A stretch of DNA of 64,000 bases from Acidobacteriota bacterium (GTDB lineage Bacteria > Acidobacteriota > Vicinamibacteria > Vicinamibacterales > UBA2999): the NCBI GenBank assembly GCA_020851565.1, contig JADZCN010000146.1, positions 86,669-150,668 on the forward strand, read 5' to 3'. Position 1 is the first letter of the stretch; the number at the start of each line of letters is the position of its first letter. The position numbers and the translations under genes are program-made. Below, piece after piece: positions 16,635 through 24,308 of this stretch. The notes under the pieces were generated by a model that searched no databases, was not told the DNA's origin, and saw only the letters and a list, made by a program, of their open reading frames with translations.

Positions 16635-17471
16635 ATGAAGCGTTTGCGGGCGGAAGACGTGAAGCGGGTGGTGGGCGCCGCGAGCGAGGCGCTGACGGCG
16701 GTGCTCGAGACGCGGAGCAAGGTCATCGAGCCCGACATGCTGAATTCCGCCGGCAGCGTCAGCGCCGAGTGGTACGTCGAGACGCTCTGGCACTACCTCG
16801 CGAAACGGTCGCTGCTCCAGGGCGTCAGCAGCCTCGACGTCGAGTTCAAGCAGCCCGCGCGCCCCGGCGACCGGCAGCTCCACTACGCTGTGCCGCATCC
16901 CGAGGCCGACGCCCTGGTGATGGCGTTTCACGTGCTTCGAAAGGCCCGGGAAGGGAGGCGCCCCGAGAAGGTGCCCGTCGCGTTCATCAGGGTGAACCGA
17001 AGCCCGCGCCGGCGCCGGCATGGCGTGGCGCCCGAGCCGCCGTACCACCCGTACGGCATCGAGGTGCGGCGCCGGCACCTGAACAGCCTCAAGCGCGTGT
17101 CGTGGCACACGATGGTGTCGGTGATCATGGACGTCGCACGGCGGGGCGTGCAGTTCGCGGACACGCGCTTCGATCGGCTCGACCGGACCCTGCTGTACAT
17201 CGTGCCGCGGTTCACGTTCACGCCGCTGGCCGATGCCGCCGCCGAGGACAACCTGTTCATCTACCCCGAGTTCGGCCTCGCGCAGCCGTGGGTGAGGGGC
17301 AGGACCTCGGCCGCCGCGAGGGTCACGTTCTGGGCCGTCGCCAACGAGGCTCCCTGGCCGATAGCCGAGAGCGTGGTGACGGTCGTGCGCACGAGCCTCG
17401 TGGACGGCGTGCGAAGGCCGGTGGACGAGGAGGGTCACCCGGTCGCGAAGTCGGGGACGGCGGTGGCCTAG
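16635..17471 (+). CDS. Hypothetical protein, 278 residues
   Basis: A soluble basic protein with no signal peptide and no family I recognise. A good ribosome site (aggag, about 8 bases before the ATG) supports the start. The central part is arginine-rich (SPRRRRHG, IEVRRRHLNSLKRV), which could contact nucleic acid or membrane. The C-terminal half has beta-strand-like stretches (TLLYIVPRFTFTPL, EDNLFIYPEFGLA). Third-position GC is as in neighbours. It is divergent from the exported FMN oxidase, with 77 bases between them that hold a possible -10 box TAGTAT at 16594. No function is proposed. Confidence 0.6.
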   Translation: MKRLRAEDVKRVVGAASEALTAVLETRSKVIEPDMLNSAGSVSAEWYVETLWHYLAKRSLLQGVSSLDVEFKQPARPGDRQLHYAVPHPEADALVMAFHVLRKAREGRRPEKVPVAFIRVNRSPRRRRHGVAPEPPYHPYGIEVRRRHLNSLKRVSWHTMVSVIMDVARRGVQFADTRFDRLDRTLLYIVPRFTFTPLADAAAEDNLFIYPEFGLAQPWVRGRTSAAARVTFWAVANEAPWPIAESVVTVVRTSLVDGVRRPVDEEGHPVAKSGTAVA

Positions 17472-17530
17472 GGCCTTCGGCAGGCCCCTTCGGCGTGGGC
17501 CTTCGGTGGGCGCCCTTCGGGTGAGGGCCG
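17472..17530. repeat. GC-rich cluster of GGGCCTTCGG-type units
   Basis: Four or so copies of a CCTTCGG core (gggccttcgg, gccccttcgg, gggccttcgg, gcgcccttcggg) lie between the convergent stops of the hypothetical gene and the alpha/beta hydrolase. The TTCG cores can close small hairpins. A related stretch is at 58365-58442. Confidence 0.55.
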
Positions 17531-17555
17531 GTTCTGCGAGGGCTAGGTGAGCGGC

Positions 17556-18353
17556 TCAGAGGCGCCGCACGAGGAACTCGAGTGCGCCCCGCACGGCCTC
17601 GCGGGAGCCGGAGTTGTCGTCCATGATGTCGAAGGCATGGGGGCCGCTGTGGTGGTTCACGAGCGTGATCGGCCGGTTCTCTCGAAGGGCGTGTGCGACG
17701 AAGCCGTCCAGGGCGTCATTCAGGCCTGGCATCTCGTCGCGGCCGGCCCTGGCGATGAGCAGGGGCAGGTCGGCGGGCACGTCGCGGACGGTCCGCCCGG
17801 CGGCCGGTGCGACGAACCGAAACCTCGCGGCCGCGTCGGCCACGTGGGTGTGTCCGTCGAGATCCAGCATGTAGCCGTACAGCAGCGCCGCACACGCCAG
17901 GCCCGGGTCGTTCATCAACAAGCCCAGCGCGTTCGGCACGTTCCCTGAGCACGACCAGACGCCGATGCGCCCGGCATCCAATCCGAGCCTGGCGGCGTTG
18001 CCGCGCACGTGGTGGAGGAGTGCACGGACGTCGGCCGCGGGCTCGCGGCACTCGTAGGTCACTCCCGCGATTCCCTGCATCGCCACGAGCCGGCCCCAGT
18101 CCGCGTAGGAGGCCATGTCCTTTGCCTTGCAGCCCATCAGGCGCTGCATCCCGAGGTCGTTGTAGCCGGTGACGAACAGGACGACCGGCCACGCGCCGCG
18201 GCCGCTGCCCGGAGGCTCGTAGATGTCGAACGACAGCGGCTCGCCGGTCGACCCCCGATAGGTGAGGGCATGGCGCACCTGCACTGCGTGCTGGCCCTCG
18301 ACTTCGTACACGACCCTTCGCCTCGCGACATCCGCGCGGGTGTTCTCGCTCAT
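17556..18353 (-). CDS. Alpha/beta hydrolase (dienelactone-hydrolase-like)
   Basis: A 265-residue cytoplasmic protein with the order of an alpha/beta hydrolase: strand PVVLFVTGYNDLG with the oxyanion region, a helical part, then RIGVWSCSGNVPNAL, where the second Ser of SCSGN aligns with the usual GxSxG nucleophile although the last glycine is Asn. The acid would lie in the LLIARAGRDEMPG block and the histidine in NHHSGPHAFDIMDD. The start at 18353 is preferred over the ATG at 18371, because the longer form begins inside the terminator-like hairpin leader. Substrate unknown; an ester or lactone is likely. Confidence 0.75.
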   Translation of the reverse strand: MSENTRADVARRRVVYEVEGQHAVQVRHALTYRGSTGEPLSFDIYEPPGSGRGAWPVVLFVTGYNDLGMQRLMGCKAKDMASYADWGRLVAMQGIAGVTYECREPAADVRALLHHVRGNAARLGLDAGRIGVWSCSGNVPNALGLLMNDPGLACAALLYGYMLDLDGHTHVADAAARFRFVAPAAGRTVRDVPADLPLLIARAGRDEMPGLNDALDGFVAHALRENRPITLVNHHSGPHAFDIMDDNSGSREAVRGALEFLVRRL

Positions 18354-18369
18354 GACGGCTCCCGTCTGC

Positions 18370-18399
18370 AAAAGAAAAAGGCCCTCGGGTGAGGGCCTT
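18370..18399 (-). terminator. Intrinsic-terminator-like hairpin just upstream of the hydrolase start
   Basis: On the minus strand a perfect 9-base stem AAGGCCCTC / GAGGGCCTT closes a 4-base loop and is followed directly by TTTCTTTTG. This is the form of a rho-independent terminator, but it lies 16 bases before the hydrolase ATG at 18353, in the direction of that gene. Either it ends transcripts that come from the repeat region, or it acts as an attenuator in the hydrolase leader. Confidence 0.7.
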
Positions 18400-18460
18400 C
18401 AGGTGATGGACGGAAACCACCATACCGTGCCGGCGCGTGGAGGCGCAAGCAGGATCACCG

Positions 18461-18524
18461 GAACACCCCAGAACCCGAGAACCCCAGAACCCCAGAACCC
18501 CAGAACCCCAGAACCCCAGAACCC
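18461..18524. repeat. Tandem array of 8-base unit AACCCCAG
   Basis: About seven copies of AACCCCAG with small variations (AACCCGAG) lie upstream of the exported amidase gene at 18550, in the gap between divergent genes. The same unit makes up the second half of the array at 19882-19978 and, in reverse complement, those at 43201 and 63775. Confidence 0.93.
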
Positions 18525-18549
18525 AATCCTTGCCAGCGTAGAATCCCCC

Positions 18550-19881
18550 ATGCCTCTGTCTCGCAGGGCGTTCCTCGCGGCCGTGAGCGCCGTCACCCTG
18601 GCGGCCCCAACGCGCTCATCGGCACGCGTCCGGCGTGCGCCGGCCATCGACGCCGCGCGCCTGAGGCGGCGGCTGGAACGGCTGTCCACCTTCGGCCGGC
18701 CGCCGGAGGGCACGTTCGACTCGGGCGTGAGCCGCGTTGCCTACTCCGACGCCGACATCGGAGCGCGCGCATGGCTGATGGATGAAATGCGCGGGGCTGG
18801 CCTTCGGCCGGTCATCGATCCCGCCGGCAGCATCTTCGCGCGCTGGGGCCCGGACAACGGCCGGCCACCGATCCTGTTTGGCTCTCACATCGACTCGGTG
18901 CCGGGCGGCGGCAACTTCGACGGCGACCTGGGCTCCCTCGCGGCGCTCGAGGTGATCCAGGCGTGCCAGTCCGCAGGTGTCACGCCCCGGCGGCCGCTCG
19001 AGATGGTGATCTGGGCGCACGAGGAGAGCACGGCCTTCGGACGCGGTACGGCGGCGAGCCGCATCGTGGCCGGAGATCTGAAAGCGGGCGATCTCGACCA
19101 GGTGTGGAACGGACTTCGTCGAGCGGAGGGGATACGGCGAATCGGTGGGGACCCGACACGGATCGATCGCGCCGTGCGCCAGGTCGGCGCGTGGCACAGC
19201 TACCTCGAGCTGCACATCGAGCAGGGCGGCACCCTGGACCGCGCGCGCGTGCCCATCGGCATCGTCGAGGGCATCGTGGCCATCCACCGCTACGACGTGG
19301 AAGTGGTCGGCTTCGCCAATCACGCCGGCACGACGCCGATGGACGAGCGGCAGGATGCGCTGCAGGCGGCGTCGAGGCTGGTGCTCGCCGTGCGCGAGCT
19401 GGTGACGGCCCGCCAGGGGCGGCAGGTGGGCACCGTCGGCCGCCTCGACGTGGAGCCCAATTCACCCAACGTGGTGCCGGGCCGGGTGCGCCTGAGCGTG
19501 GAGTTCCGGGACCTGTCGGAGGCGACGCTGGCCGCGATGGGCGAGGAGCTGCGCGCGCGCGCCGCCGCCCTCGCGCGCGAGACCCGGACCGCGATCACCG
19601 CCACGCTCGCGACAACGAACCCGCCCGCGCTTGCCGATGCCGGCGTCCAGGCCGCCGTGGGCCGGGCTGCCGATGCAGCCGGCCTCGAGGTGCGCCGCCT
19701 GCCGAGCGGTGCCGGGCACGATGCGCAGATGATCGCGCGCCTGTGCCCGATGGGGATGATCTTCGTGCCCAGCATCGGCGGGATCAGCCACTCGCCGAAG
19801 GAGCGCACGACCTGGGACGACTGCGCGCGCGGCGCGGCCGTGCTGCTCGGCGCCGTGCTGGACATCGACGCGCGCGAGTAA
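18550..19881 (+). CDS. Exported Zn-dependent N-carbamoyl-amino-acid/allantoate amidohydrolase (M20 family)
   Basis: A 443-residue metal-dependent amidase of the hydantoinase/carbamoylase family. The N terminus MPLSRRAFLAAVSAVTLAA is a likely Tat signal. Metal-ligand blocks are in order: FGSHIDSVPGGGNFDGDLG, with His113 as the first ligand, VIWAHEESTAFG with the catalytic and bridging Glu, the dimerisation/specificity region LHIEQGGTLDRA, and GAGHDAQMIARLCPMGMIFVPS towards the C terminus. The expected role is hydrolysis of N-carbamoyl-L-amino acids or ureidoglycolate-type compounds. Export is unusual for this family, which is normally cytoplasmic. The ATG was chosen at the RR motif; the frame before it is repeat DNA. 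Confidence 0.87.
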   Translation: MPLSRRAFLAAVSAVTLAAPTRSSARVRRAPAIDAARLRRRLERLSTFGRPPEGTFDSGVSRVAYSDADIGARAWLMDEMRGAGLRPVIDPAGSIFARWGPDNGRPPILFGSHIDSVPGGGNFDGDLGSLAALEVIQACQSAGVTPRRPLEMVIWAHEESTAFGRGTAASRIVAGDLKAGDLDQVWNGLRRAEGIRRIGGDPTRIDRAVRQVGAWHSYLELHIEQGGTLDRARVPIGIVEGIVAIHRYDVEVVGFANHAGTTPMDERQDALQAASRLVLAVRELVTARQGRQVGTVGRLDVEPNSPNVVPGRVRLSVEFRDLSEATLAAMGEELRARAAALARETRTAITATLATTNPPALADAGVQAAVGRAADAAGLEVRRLPSGAGHDAQMIARLCPMGMIFVPSIGGISHSPKERTTWDDCARGAAVLLGAVLDIDARE

Positions 19882-19884
19882 ACG

Positions 19885-19978
19885 TCCGAACCTCCGAACC
19901 TCCGAACCTCCGAACCTCCGAACCCCAGAACCCCAGAACCCCAGAACCCCAGAACCCCAGAACCCCAGAACCCGAGAA
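19885..19978. repeat. Composite tandem array, GAACCTCC then AACCCCAG
   Basis: About four copies of an 8-base GAACCTCC unit turn into six or more copies of AACCCCAG without a break. The array fills the gap between the amidase stop (19881) and the stop of the convergent ADOP permease (19979). The gradual change of unit suggests slippage growth with homogenisation. Confidence 0.95.
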
Positions 19979-22426
19979 CTACTCCTCCCTGAGCGCCTGC
20001 ATGACGTCGATGCGCGACGCGCGCGCGGCGGGAATCAGCGAGGCGACCAGCGCCGCCGCCACCAGCACGCTGGCCGCGGCCGCCACGGGCAGCGCATCCG
20101 GAATGCGGATGGCCGTGATGTAGCCGCCGACCACCTGCACCAGCGCCAACCCGCCGACGATGCCGCTGACGATGCCGGCCGCGGCGATGACGGCGCCCTC
20201 GCTCAGCACGCGCGCCAGCAGGTGCCGCGGCTCGGATCCAATCGCGAGCCGGACCCCGAACTCCTTCGTCCGCGCGCTGACCGAGAAGGCGAGCACGCCC
20301 GCGACGCCGACCACCGCAATCATCAGCGCCACGCCGGCGAACCCGCCGAAGACCAGCGCGTTGAGGCGCTCCGGTGCCAGCACCTCCGCCCGCACGTCCT
20401 CGAGTGTTGCCGCCCGCTCCACGGGCTGCTCGGGCGACAGGTCGCGGATGATCTTCGTGATGGTCGGCACCAGCGCATACGGGTTCGCGCTGGCGTGCAC
20501 GAACAACCGTCCGCCGCCGAATTCCTGCCCGAGCGGGTGGTACACGGTCATCGCCGGCCCCGGCACGACGTTTTCGTCGTCCACGTCGGCGGCGACGCCG
20601 ATGATCCGCCGCCCGCCGGTGCTGATGCCGACGAACTTGGTCACCGGATCGGTCCACATGAGATTCCGGTTCACCGCGTCGGACGTGTTGAACATGCGGC
20701 GCGCCACGCTCTCGCTGATGATCACCACCGGCTCGCTGCCTTCGCGGTCGGCGTCGTTGAAGTCCCTTCCGGCGATGATCGGCACACCGAGCGCCGCGAA
20801 GAACCCGGGGGACACCGTCCGGAATCGCGCCCGCGGGTCCTCCTCGCCGTTGGCCTTCGCGTAGCCCTCGACCGTGAACTGGAAGCCGGGACCGAAGGTG
20901 TTCGCGTCGCGCCACGGAACCACCGTTCCGATCACCACCTGCTCCACGCCGGGCAATTCCCCCACCCGCCTGAGGATCTCGCGGTAATAGGCCGCGACTT
21001 CGGCCGTCTTCCGTTCGAACGACACCGGGATGTGCAGGGCCAGCACCTGACGCATGTTGAAGCCGGTGTTGGCGCGCTGCAGCGTGACGAGCGTGGTCAC
21101 CAGCATTCCCGCGCCGGCGAGCAGCACGAACGACGCCGCGATCTGCGTGACCGCGAACAGGCGCAGCCGCCGGTTGGTGCCCGTGGTGATCCGCACGCCG
21201 CCCCCGGAGAGGCCGAACCCATTCGTGGCGTCAGACGAGGGCAGGCGCGGCACGAAGGCCAGCAGCACGGCTGCCGCCAGGGCGAGCACGACGCCGACCC
21301 ACAACAGGCTGCTGCTCACCGTGAGATCCAGCGCGCGCACCGAGAAACGCGAGGCGTAGCGCGCAAGGATGGCCACCATGGGCCGCGCGATGAGGACGCC
21401 AACGAGGGCGCCCGCGCCGCACAACACGAGGCTCTCCGCGAGCAGCGTCCGCCGGAGCGCGCCGGCGCCCGCGCCCAGGGCGGCGCGGATGGCGAGCTCG
21501 CCCTCGCGACGCACGGAGCGCGCGAGGATCAGGTTCGCCACGTTCGAGCACGCGATGACGAACACGAGCGCCGAGGCCGCGAGCAACACCAGCAGCACCG
21601 TGCGCGCCGACGACGTGATCTGATCGCGCAGGCGCACGGCGTCGATCGCGTACTGATCGTTGGCCGGATAGGCTTCGGGGTGTGCCGTCTTCATCGCCGC
21701 GTGTACCGCCCGCAGCTCCGCGCGCGCGGTCTCGACGTCCGCGCCAGGTGCCAGCCGGCCGAAGAGCTCCGTCATCCGGTGCACGCGCCCATCCACCATC
21801 GTCGCGTCCAGGTGGTGCGGGCTGGTGACGACGTTGGCGATGATCTCGGTATCGGCGGGGTAGGGCACCGTCGGCTGCAGCACGCCGATGATGGTGGCGG
21901 CCCGGTCCCCGAGGCGGATGGTCTTCCCCACGAGCGACTCGTCGCCACCCAGCGTCGTGCTCCAGAAACGGTGCGTCAGGACCACCACGCCCGCGGCCTG
22001 CGGGCCATCGTCGGTCGCGTCGATCAGCCGGCCGACGACAGGCCGAAGGCCCATGACCTCGAAGTAGCTGCCGCCGACCACCCCGGCGCGGACGACGCGG
22101 GGCTCGCCGAGGCCGACCATGGTGAACTCGATCGTCGAGAAGTCGCCGAACGCGCTGATGGATGTGGTGCTGGCCTGCAGGTCCCGCAGCTCGGGAATGG
22201 AGAACGCGACGTTCTCCACGCCGGCACCCCGGGCGCTGTGGCGGATGTAGATCAGGCGGTGCTCGTCGCGATTGGTCAGCGGCTTGAGCAGCACCCCCTC
22301 CACCACCGTGAAGATGGCGGCATTGGCGCCGATGCCGAGCGCCAGGGTCAGGATCACCGTGATGGTGAGGCCCTTGACCCGGGCAAGGGAACGAAGCGCG
22401 TACCGGAAGTCGGTGAGCAGGCTCAT
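19979..22426 (-). CDS. ADOP-type ABC transporter permease (MacB/FtsX-like)
   Basis: An 815-residue inner-membrane protein with two MacB_PCD periplasmic regions and two FtsX membrane blocks, the plan of the acidobacterial duplicated orphan permeases. Visible marks are LALGIGANAAIFTVVEGVLL near the N terminus, ACSNVANLILARSVRREGE in the first FtsX block, RLFAVTQIAASFVLLAGAG at the second repeat, and VLAFSVSARTKEFGVRLAIG and RASRIDVMQALREE at the end. No ATPase gene is adjacent. It follows the AHSA1-domain gene by 32 bases, so it is probably under the ArsR-type regulator at 23384. Substrate unknown. Confidence 0.9.
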   Translation of the reverse strand: MSLLTDFRYALRSLARVKGLTITVILTLALGIGANAAIFTVVEGVLLKPLTNRDEHRLIYIRHSARGAGVENVAFSIPELRDLQASTTSISAFGDFSTIEFTMVGLGEPRVVRAGVVGGSYFEVMGLRPVVGRLIDATDDGPQAAGVVVLTHRFWSTTLGGDESLVGKTIRLGDRAATIIGVLQPTVPYPADTEIIANVVTSPHHLDATMVDGRVHRMTELFGRLAPGADVETARAELRAVHAAMKTAHPEAYPANDQYAIDAVRLRDQITSSARTVLLVLLAASALVFVIACSNVANLILARSVRREGELAIRAALGAGAGALRRTLLAESLVLCGAGALVGVLIARPMVAILARYASRFSVRALDLTVSSSLLWVGVVLALAAAVLLAFVPRLPSSDATNGFGLSGGGVRITTGTNRRLRLFAVTQIAASFVLLAGAGMLVTTLVTLQRANTGFNMRQVLALHIPVSFERKTAEVAAYYREILRRVGELPGVEQVVIGTVVPWRDANTFGPGFQFTVEGYAKANGEEDPRARFRTVSPGFFAALGVPIIAGRDFNDADREGSEPVVIISESVARRMFNTSDAVNRNLMWTDPVTKFVGISTGGRRIIGVAADVDDENVVPGPAMTVYHPLGQEFGGGRLFVHASANPYALVPTITKIIRDLSPEQPVERAATLEDVRAEVLAPERLNALVFGGFAGVALMIAVVGVAGVLAFSVSARTKEFGVRLAIGSEPRHLLARVLSEGAVIAAAGIVSGIVGGLALVQVVGGYITAIRIPDALPVAAAASVLVAAALVASLIPAARASRIDVMQALREE

Positions 22427-22458
22427 GCAATCCTCTTCAACGTTCGGAGGCTGGATAT

Positions 22459-23400
22459 TTACACGGTCGCCAGGAAGCGCGCCAGCCGGTTGAGCGTCTG
22501 GTGCGCGCCCTCGTAGGCGCCGAACTGCCTGAACACGAGCTCGCGGGCGTCGGCCGAATGGAACGCCGCCCGCATGGTGATCCGCGTGCGCGCGCCCATC
22601 TCGTCGAAGGTGACCGTGGCACGGAACGTGGCCCGGGGGCCCTCCTCCTCGCCGCCGCTGTTCGAGTACACGAGGCGCTCGGGCGTCACCACGTCGTGGT
22701 AGACCGTGAGATTCGGGTAATTGGTGCCGTCAGGGCCGTGCATGACGTGCTCCCAGCGGCCGCCTGGGCGCACGTCCATGACGATGGTGGTCGTGGCGAA
22801 CCCCTCCGGCCCCCACCACGCCCCGATGTGCGCCGGATCCGTCCAGGCTGCCCACACCAGCTCGCGCGGCGCGTCGAGGACGCGCGTGACCACCATCTCG
22901 CGCTCGGACGCGCGCGTGGCCACGTCGCTCGCCAGCTTGTCGAGGCTCTGGCTCCAGCCCTCTTCCATCCCGGCCAGCGGGCCCGCGGCCTCGGGCGCCG
23001 CCTGCAGCACACGCGCCTCGAGCCGCAGGGTGGTGCGGCCGTTTCGATCGGCGAGCGTCACGGTGTTGAGGATCTCGACGAAGACGCCGCCATGCTCGTC
23101 GGTGAGGCGCGTGGTGAAGACCAGGCGCTCGAGGGGCCTGACGTCACGAACGGCGCCGGTCACGGCCTGGACCGACCCGTCCGGCCCGCGCATGTCGATG
23201 CGCAGGGCGCCACCAGGACGGAGATCAATCTCGGCCCGCGGCGCCGTGTACTCGTGCGGCCCCCACCACTGCGCCAGGTGACGCGGGTTGGTCCACGCCT
23301 CCCACACGATCGCGCGCGGCGCGTCGAACACGCGCGTCAGCACCAGCGTGCGAGGAGCGGGCAGGGTCTCGATCGGGTGGTTGCTAGTCTGCACGGCCAC
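22459..23400 (-). CDS. Tandem AHSA1/START (SRPBCC) domain protein
   Basis: A 313-residue protein made of two similar SRPBCC domains. Each opens with the same block: LTRVFDAPRAIVWEAWTNP near residue 17 and VTRVLDAPRELVWAAWTDP near residue 168, followed by WWGP, which is typical of the Aha1-like ligand-binding fold. Single-domain versions are the norm, so this is a duplication. The gene overlaps the upstream ArsR-type regulator by 17 bases, a pairing that is very common for this family; the regulator usually represses the pair. The ligand is unknown and no enzyme activity is expected from the sequence. Confidence 0.88.
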   Translation of the reverse strand: MAVQTSNHPIETLPAPRTLVLTRVFDAPRAIVWEAWTNPRHLAQWWGPHEYTAPRAEIDLRPGGALRIDMRGPDGSVQAVTGAVRDVRPLERLVFTTRLTDEHGGVFVEILNTVTLADRNGRTTLRLEARVLQAAPEAAGPLAGMEEGWSQSLDKLASDVATRASEREMVVTRVLDAPRELVWAAWTDPAHIGAWWGPEGFATTTIVMDVRPGGRWEHVMHGPDGTNYPNLTVYHDVVTPERLVYSNSGGEEEGPRATFRATVTFDEMGARTRITMRAAFHSADARELVFRQFGAYEGAHQTLNRLARFLATV

Positions 23401-23833
23401 GGGGACGTCCTTTCTTCGACGATGCCTTTCTCTTCGCCTTCCTGCCCTGCGTCATCTGCGCCATCTGCGGCTGCGTCATCTGCGGCTTCTGCGGCTCCTG
23501 CGGCTCGGTCTGTGTCTGCAGCTGCGTCAGATATGCGTCGAGACGTTCCAGGCTCTGCTCCCAGAAGCTGCGGTAGCCCTCGAGCCAGTCCGACACCTCG
23601 CGGAGCGGCGCGGCATCGAGCCGGCAGCGGCGCCACTGCGCCTCGCGGCTGCGCGCGATGAGGCCGGCACGCTCGAGCACCTTCAGGTGCTTCGACACCG
23701 CGGGCATGCTCATCTCGAAGGGCTCGGCCAGCTCCGTGACCGAGAGCTCGCCCAGCGAGAGGCGGGCGAGGATGGCCCGCCGGGTGGGATCGGCGAGCGC
23801 GGCGAACGTCGTGCTGAGGTGGTCGGGGGTCAT
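23384..23833 (-). CDS. ArsR-family transcriptional regulator
   Basis: A 149-residue winged-helix repressor. The core is DPTRRAILARLSLGELSVTELAEPF, then the recognition helix MSMPAVSKHLKVLERAGLI and the wing REAQWRRCRLDAAPL. No cysteine metal site of the ArsR/SmtB type is present, so it probably senses something other than metals, as in other regulators paired with AHSA1 proteins. The last 45 residues are an unusual low-complexity tail rich in Gln, Pro and Met, then Lys and Arg. An inverted repeat TTAAC-N6-GTTAA lies 18 bases before the start and would be its own operator. It heads a probable operon with the AHSA1 and ADOP genes. Confidence 0.9.
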   Translation of the reverse strand: MTPDHLSTTFAALADPTRRAILARLSLGELSVTELAEPFEMSMPAVSKHLKVLERAGLIARSREAQWRRCRLDAAPLREVSDWLEGYRSFWEQSLERLDAYLTQLQTQTEPQEPQKPQMTQPQMAQMTQGRKAKRKASSKKGRPRGRAD

Positions 23834-23851
23834 GGTGAACCTCAGGGTTAA

Positions 23852-23867
23852 TTAACAAATAAGTTAA
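23852..23867. promoter_or_regulatory. Candidate operator of the ArsR-type regulator
   Basis: Perfect inverted repeat TTAAC, six bases, GTTAA, in the only AT-rich patch of this area, 18 bases upstream of the regulator start. The position fits autorepression of the ArsR-AHSA1-ADOP operon. Confidence 0.6.
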
Positions 23868-23879
23868 ATACAAGGCGGT

Positions 23880-24308
23880 CGCGTTGTCAACTGCTACGCG
23901 TCGTCCCCTTGCAGACAGCCGGGACCACGGTGTGACGTTCGCGCAGCCCGGATCGCGCGGCCCCTTCACCGGCATTCACCTCGGCGCGGATGCGGGACGA
24001 GTGAACGCGATTGGGGACTCGAGGATCCCGCATCAGGGCTCGTCGTGGACTACCGCAACGGCACGCACGTCCGTTACGGGGGACCCTGGGCCTCGTCTGT
24101 CCCGTTCCGCCGCCTCGTTTCCGACCCTGAGTACGACGGCCCGTTGTGCCGCGGGGAGGGAAGGTATGAGGCGACTTGGCTATGGCGGCGGACTGATGCT
24201 CGTTCCCCAGGCGGAACGGGGCGGCCCTCGCCGGCTCGTGGCGGTTCCTCCCATCGGATTCCGATTCCTCCTGTGACGGCACGCGGTGCTGTCGCGGAGG
24301 TTTCATAC
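23880..24308. other. Gene-free stretch between divergent genes
   Basis: About 430 bases with no frame that I can support as a gene: the short frames here have no ribosome site and no family motif. It must contain the promoter of the S74 protein gene; a good ribosome site (gcggagg) lies just before its ATG. No repeat array or dyad element is seen. Confidence 0.5.

Noticed and set aside
18353..18423. Leader peptide MVVSVHHLKALTRGPFSF upstream of the hydrolase, which would suggest amino-acid attenuation
   Set aside because: The frame has no stop near the hairpin but runs on for over 230 codons in a wrong frame of the hydrolase gene, and no run of one amino acid is present.
20222..22516. Frame of 764 residues on the plus strand across the ADOP gene
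   Set aside because: Antisense of the permease; His/Arg/Gln-rich translation, no ribosome site, no motif.
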